From an uncultured Propionibacteriaceae bacterium (lineage in GTDB: Bacteria; Actinomycetota; Actinomycetes; Propionibacteriales; Propionibacteriaceae): 16,523 nucleotides of DNA. The notes under the pieces are model-generated. The model saw nothing but the letters and a program-made list of their open reading frames with translations. It searched no databases and was not told where the DNA came from. The stretch lies in contig CAMCJC010000015.1 of NCBI GenBank assembly GCA_945875065.1, positions 1 to 16,523 on the forward strand, written 5' to 3'. The position numbers and the translations under genes were made by a program. Shown piece by piece: positions 12,803-16,523 of this stretch. Position 1 is the first letter of the stretch; every line of letters starts with the position of its first letter.

Positions 12803-15355
12803 TTAGTAGCCGGTGTTGGGTGGTCCGGGACGTGTTGGGGGCGGGGTTGGTGTGTTGGGTGTGCTTGGTGGCTTTGGTCGGGTGGGCGTTGGTGTGGTCG
12901 TTGGTGTCAAGGTGGGAGGTGTCAAGGTCGGTGATGGGGGTGGCGTGGGGTTGGGTGGTCTGGGTGTCGTTGGAGGTGGCAGGAGGGTTGGTGTTTGTGA
13001 GGTGGTTGGGGTTGGTTGGGGTGTGGGTGTTTGTGAGGTTGTTGGGTTATTGGTTGGTGTTGGTGTTTTTGATGGTGTCGGCTGTGTGCTTGGAGAAGGC
13101 TCTTTTGTTGGAGTCGGAGAGGGCGTCTTGGTTGGAGTCGGAGTGGGTTCCTTGGTTGGGGTTGGGGGTTGTGATGGGGTGGGTGTCGGATTGTTGGGAG
13201 GTGGGTTGAAGTTAGTTAAAGGCTCGCATTCGTCGCCGATGTTGTTCTTGTTGATGTCTTGTTGGTCGGGGTTGGGGTCGTTGGGGCAGTTGTCGTAGGC
13301 GTTTGGGATGAGGTCTCCGTCTTGTGTGATGGATAGGGGTGTGGAGGCTGTGGAGCTGCGGCCGTTGCTGTCGGTGATTCTGACTGTGGCGTGTCCGATG
13401 GTCTCTTTGTTGTATTTTTTGGCGGTTTGGTCGTTTGGTCTGCCAGTTTCGAATGTGCCGTCGCCGTCGAGGTCGAACTCGTAGCGCACGATTTCGGCTT
13501 GGCCGTTGGCGTGGCTGCTGCTGGCGTCGAATCCAACGAGGTCGCCTATTTTGTGGACGTGTGGGCCGTGGAGCCAGGCGAAGGGTGCTTGTTCTGCGTC
13601 TTCTAGTTCGTTCTGGATGGTCTCTGGGAGGTTTTCGAAGTTCTCTTGTGTGATGGCGTGTCCGCCGGTGCTGGTGCTGAGGGCGGTAGCTGTTTCGTTA
13701 GTGAGTGTCTCGGGCCCGATGGTTGAGACTCTGGCTCTTCCTTCGGCCAGGATCGCGGTGCGGAGTAGGCCCCAGGTTAGTCCGGTGCCGGGTTCGGGGT
13801 CTTTGATTGGGCCGTTGCCGATGACGACGATCGTTCGGGCTGCGTTGGGGCGTTTGTTGTTGAGGTTTAGGGCTTCTGCGATTCCGCTGAGTGCGGTTTC
13901 GGGTTCGTCTCCGTCGGGGACGAGGTTGACTTTGTTGAGGGCTGCTTGGATGTTTTGGGGATTGGTTGTGAATCCTTGTTCGACTCTTGCGGGGTAGGAT
14001 CCTGGTCCGCCGCCGTGATTTGGGTCGTCGGCATAGGTTACGAGGGCGAACCGTGCATCCTTCTGTGCGTAAATCGCTGTGGAGGCTTCTATAGCTAGTT
14101 TAGTCCAGGTCCAGTGCGGGCTCATTGATTCGGTGGCATCGACGACGAAGACTATATCCATCTTGTTGCTGGTTGAGCCGATGATTGGAGCGGCAGGGCT
14201 GACACCGAATGCTTCGACAAGTCTGCCCCATTCTTTATGTCCTTTCTGGTTCGGGTGAAAGTAGTTCGTGAAGACCGGGCTGAGCCTGGCTTTGATTTTG
14301 CCGTTCTCTTCGTGGCCCTCGGTTTCGGAGATCTGGTTGATCCAGCGCTGGTTATGACCTCGTTTGTTGAAGTTTGGGGTCGGCTCATGTCCTGCGAAGA
14401 CATCCGGGACGCTGCCCAGGAGGCGCACTCTGCCTCCATAGGTCGCTTGCAGCGATTCCACGATTCGCTGCTGTTCGGCGACCGCCTCTCGTCCCAAAGC
14501 GCGTACTTCAGCGGCCGCCGGGTAGTCGCCCCCTTCCTTCAACGGGAGACTGTAGTCCTCATCGAGTGACAACAACGGGTAAGCAGACAAGAGAATCTGA
14601 AAGCTGGAATTCCCTTCCTCTCCCTTCTTCTTCAGCAGGCCATCAATGCGCTTCTCAAGGTCGTCCATGATCTCTCGCAGGCTCCCCCGCGCCTCTGCTA
14701 CGGCGTCGCGGCAGTGCTCGCCGTTGGTGAGGTATGGAACGAATCTGGGTGCCTTCTGCGCGAAACAACTCATCACGACCTTCGCGAAGTCGGCGTCGTT
14801 GCCTCCCATGGTCAGTAGCACGAGGTCGGTTTCGGGTGTGATGGCGTCGGCCTGGGCAGCGACGGTGATGTCGCAGCGATACCCGAAGAGTTTAGGCGCG
14901 GGGCCTGGGCTTAGTTGCTGCAACCGATAGTCAACGGCTATGACATCGTCATCTCCGGGTGACACGCCGCAAGCCTTATCCTCGTTCAGACGAGCCCGTG
15001 CCCCATCCTCCGATAGAGCAACGACGGTGCCCACTTTCGTCCATTCAAGGGTTCTGGGGTTGAGTAGGTCTTGAATTGTTCCGCCGGAGCAGGCGCGATT
15101 CGTGTACGTATATTTGATGCCACGGCTGGCAAGAGTGTTGGCAAACTCCTGTCCCCAGTTATTACTACTACGGAAACATGGCGGAGGACCGAAGTAGTCG
15201 CCTGCCCCATTGCCGGCCGAATAGGAATCACCCAAGTGTACGATGTCTAAATGCTGCTTGCTGGGTGCCGGCAGGTCAGCCATAGCCGGGCTCGGGCCCA
15301 AAGGTGCTGCCATCACCAGCATCGCCGCTAGTATCAGGTAGGCAAGTCGTTTCAT
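12803..15355 (-). CDS. Secreted SGNH hydrolase - VWA - PKD - thrombospondin type-3 protein with Pro/Thr-rich tail
   Basis: 850 residues from ATG 15355; AAGAAGG lies 6-7 bases before it, better than the TTG at 15388 which overlaps the upstream stop. A signal peptide occupies 1-26 (cleavage near AMA-DL). The SGNH hydrolase spans about 36-385: LGDSYSAGNG with Ser44, TMGGND at 182-187, and YFHPNQKGH with His367. The VWA domain is about 398-570 with MIDAS DATES (406-410), Thr487 and Asp519. A PKD-like fold is about 593-677 (FDLDGDG). One TSP3 calcium repeat follows (678-710, DNCPNDPNPDQQD, Cys690/Cys710). The last ~137 residues are Pro/Thr/Ser-rich and end PGPPNTGY-stop. It may be an esterase acting at the cell surface or on host glycans; substrate unknown. 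Probably in one operon with the lipoprotein 29 bases upstream. Confidence 0.9.
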   Translation of the reverse strand: MKRLAYLILAAMLVMAAPLGPSPAMADLPAPSKQHLDIVHLGDSYSAGNGAGDYFGPPPCFRSSNNWGQEFANTLASRGIKYTYTNRACSGGTIQDLLNPRTLEWTKVGTVVALSEDGARARLNEDKACGVSPGDDDVIAVDYRLQQLSPGPAPKLFGYRCDITVAAQADAITPETDLVLLTMGGNDADFAKVVMSCFAQKAPRFVPYLTNGEHCRDAVAEARGSLREIMDDLEKRIDGLLKKKGEEGNSSFQILLSAYPLLSLDEDYSLPLKEGGDYPAAAEVRALGREAVAEQQRIVESLQATYGGRVRLLGSVPDVFAGHEPTPNFNKRGHNQRWINQISETEGHEENGKIKARLSPVFTNYFHPNQKGHKEWGRLVEAFGVSPAAPIIGSTSNKMDIVFVVDATESMSPHWTWTKLAIEASTAIYAQKDARFALVTYADDPNHGGGPGSYPARVEQGFTTNPQNIQAALNKVNLVPDGDEPETALSGIAEALNLNNKRPNAARTIVVIGNGPIKDPEPGTGLTWGLLRTAILAEGRARVSTIGPETLTNETATALSTSTGGHAITQENFENLPETIQNELEDAEQAPFAWLHGPHVHKIGDLVGFDASSSHANGQAEIVRYEFDLDGDGTFETGRPNDQTAKKYNKETIGHATVRITDSNGRSSTASTPLSITQDGDLIPNAYDNCPNDPNPDQQDINKNNIGDECEPLTNFNPPPNNPTPTPSQPPTPTKEPTPTPTKTPSPTPTKEPSPSTQPTPSKTPTPTNNPTTSQTPTPQPTPTTSQTPTLLPPPTTPRPPNPTPPPSPTLTPPTLTPTTTPTPTRPKPPSTPNTPTPPPTRPGPPNTGY
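12806..13216 (-). repeat. Low-complexity Pro/Thr/Ser-coding tract
   Basis: Imperfect short repeats encode runs such as PTPTKEPTPTPTKTPSPTP and PTPSKTPTPTNNPTTSQTP. The plus strand is almost purely G and T. It forms an extended, likely glycosylated or wall-spanning stalk. It also contains two G-rich runs on the plus (template) strand that fit a G-quadruplex pattern, 12818-12846 and 12936-12964. Confidence 0.85.
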
Positions 15356-15384
15356 TGTAGGCCTTCTTTCTGTCTTCACCGATT

Positions 15385-15804
15385 TCAAGGCTCTTTGTTG
15401 ACAGTGAGCGTTACTCTAAGCTGCGCAGGTTGATCATCTCGTGCACTTACCTTGCAGGTTCTCGCCGGGTTGGTTTTCTCTCCCAGCCAGAAGGTGCGCT
15501 CGACATGGGGACTTGACGAATCGTCCTCCCACCCAGCCGACTTGGCAAACTGGCAGGCTGCATCAAATACTTCCCTCGTCTTTGTCTCGTCAATCCGGAA
15601 GACTCTTCGTACCCTTGTGTAGCTGGGTTTACCGAGAGGACGCGAGAAACCTTGCTCGTATTCCTCAAGAAGCGGCAGGCCGAGGAGGTCCTTGGCAGCT
15701 ACGGGGTCGTCTCGGAGCAAGGGGAGTTGGGACTTGTCTTCGCCGAGGAAGGGAGGCGCGCAACCTGTCAGGGCCACGATGCCAAGGAGCAGGCGCCTCG
15801 GCAT
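15385..15804 (-). CDS. Small lipoprotein of unknown function
   Basis: 139 residues from ATG 15804. The start gives a compact lipoprotein signal MPRRLLLGIVALTGCAPP with lipobox LTGC, so Cys15 is the likely lipidation site; upstream in-frame ATGs would bury it. GAGG lies about four bases ahead. The mature part is mixed charged, with a segment RPLGKPSYTRVRRVF and a conserved-looking VFDAACQFAKSAGWEDD, and FWLGEKTNP later. Two cysteines in the mature part (Cys102 region and near TCKVSARD) could form a disulfide. I do not recognise the family. It lies 29 bases upstream of the SGNH-VWA gene and is most likely its operon partner at the cell surface. Confidence 0.75.
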   Translation of the reverse strand: MPRRLLLGIVALTGCAPPFLGEDKSQLPLLRDDPVAAKDLLGLPLLEEYEQGFSRPLGKPSYTRVRRVFRIDETKTREVFDAACQFAKSAGWEDDSSSPHVERTFWLGEKTNPARTCKVSARDDQPAQLRVTLTVNKEP

Positions 15805-15861
15805 GCATCCTCGAGGGCGGTGAACTTCACCGTTCATGCGATGATCCAACACGCTGCACAC

Positions 15862-16523
15862 GCTGGCCGCTAGTCGTTCCTTCAGCTATCGCAAGTGTGC
15901 CGACACGCCGGGTCGGCACTCAAGGGTGACAACGCCAGCAGCGCAGTGGGGTCGCACCAAAACTGCTTGTGGAGAGGAGTGTGGATGCGTTCGGCGCTGA
16001 CAAGGGTCGACCGGGCGGTGATCGCCTGCGGCCTCCAGGAGAGACGTTCGTTGCGCCGGATCGTCCCACACACCAGGCTGCGCGTCGCAGTGACCTTCAT
16101 TTTGATGGTGGCCCCACAGGGCTGGGGCAGGGTCGCTCGGCCCGGCATGACGGGCCTTGGCCCTGTTTGTCGGGCACTGCGATTCCGGCATTGGGGGCTG
16201 GGGGAGCGAGATGGCCTGACTATGGTTAGGAAGAGGTGCTCGGAGGAGCTTGCGTCGTCAGGCGGTGTACTTGTACGAGGCAACACCGGGAGCGACGGCG
16301 CGTGGTATCGCCTAGGACTTGGGCGTCTGTCGCGGGACGTTGCGTGGGTGGCTGCACCGGTGGGGCAGGGGAGGAAGACCGGTCTGGGCGGGGCGTCGGC
16401 CGAGGAGCGGGTGGTTGATCATGAGTGTTTCCAGTGCCCAGCGTAACGCGCCCTTGGACGATGGCGGCTGCGGTGCTGCTTGGCGGACCCGTTGACCACC
16501 AGGGCACGGTATGCCCGGAGCTC
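15862..16523. other. Stretch without a supportable gene at the right edge
   Basis: About 660 bases. Overlapping frames of 80-180 codons exist on both strands (for example plus 15895-16446), but none has a ribosome-binding site, family motif or hydrophobic pattern I recognise, and the competing frames look equally random. It contains an inverted repeat at 15897-15919 and a smaller GGCCCG/CGGGCC hairpin at 16139-16156. It may be a decayed mobile element or long intergenic region. Confidence 0.5.
15897..15919. repeat. Perfect 8-bp inverted repeat upstream of the lipoprotein gene
   Basis: GTGCCGAC at 15897-15904 and GTCGGCAC at 15912-15919 with a 7-base centre ACGCCGG. It lies about 93 bases upstream of the minus-strand lipoprotein ATG. 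No T-run follows on either strand, so an operator is more likely than a terminator. Confidence 0.5.

Noticed and set aside
12806..13216. Possible CRISPR-like or tandem array
   Set aside because: The repetition follows Pro/Thr codons without fixed repeat and spacer lengths.
12718..13298. Plus-strand frames rich in Gly/Val/Trp
   Set aside because: They arise from the complement of the Pro/Thr-coding repeat tract and look nothing like a protein family.
15895..16446. 183-codon plus-strand frame
   Set aside because: No ribosome-binding site or motif; minus-strand frames over the same bases are equally long and equally unconvincing.

Overview
High-GC actinobacterial chromosome, most likely Propionibacteriaceae or a near relative. 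This is inferred from gene order, a eukaryotic-type UDP-glucose pyrophosphorylase, many apparently leaderless starts, and the mscL / fmdB / 5-formyl-THF cyclo-ligase / MoeA-like / membrane-protein neighbourhood, which resembles the Rv0985c-Rv0996 region of Mycobacterium tuberculosis. No database search was possible; family calls rest on motifs recognised by eye.

Bases 1-8225 are core chromosome. A truncated putA-type gene (minus) diverges from a DinB-like gene. Then come a UGP-type UTP-glucose-1-phosphate uridylyltransferase and a coupled small unknown gene (plus), followed on the minus strand by mscL, a SAF/CpaB-like membrane protein, an FmdB zinc-ribbon protein and 5-formyl-THF cyclo-ligase. 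A very compact divergent promoter separates the last of these from a MoeA paralogue that has lost MoeA motifs, followed by a three-segment membrane protein. The pair matches the corynebacterial Glp/GlpR cell-division module. A tRNA-Ala(CGC) with a good promoter closes the block.

Bases 8226-9605 look like accessory DNA inserted next to the tRNA: an empty stretch, a ribbon-helix-helix/MazF toxin-antitoxin pair with a perfect operator palindrome, and the decayed end of an IS256-family element.

Bases 9571-12721 form a thiamine-salvage operon: promoter, TPP riboswitch with an unusual L5 loop, a 51-codon relic of thiD, an MFS transporter, thiM and thiE. The last junctions are all ATGA overlaps. 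HMP kinase activity is not encoded here, because only the first fifth of thiD survives.

Bases 12803-15861 (minus) encode a small lipoprotein and an 850-residue secreted protein. The large protein joins an SGNH hydrolase, a von Willebrand A domain, a PKD-like domain, a thrombospondin type-3 calcium repeat and a Pro/Thr-rich stalk that stops exactly at a sortase-like PPNTG with no membrane anchor. The last 660 bases hold no gene I can support.
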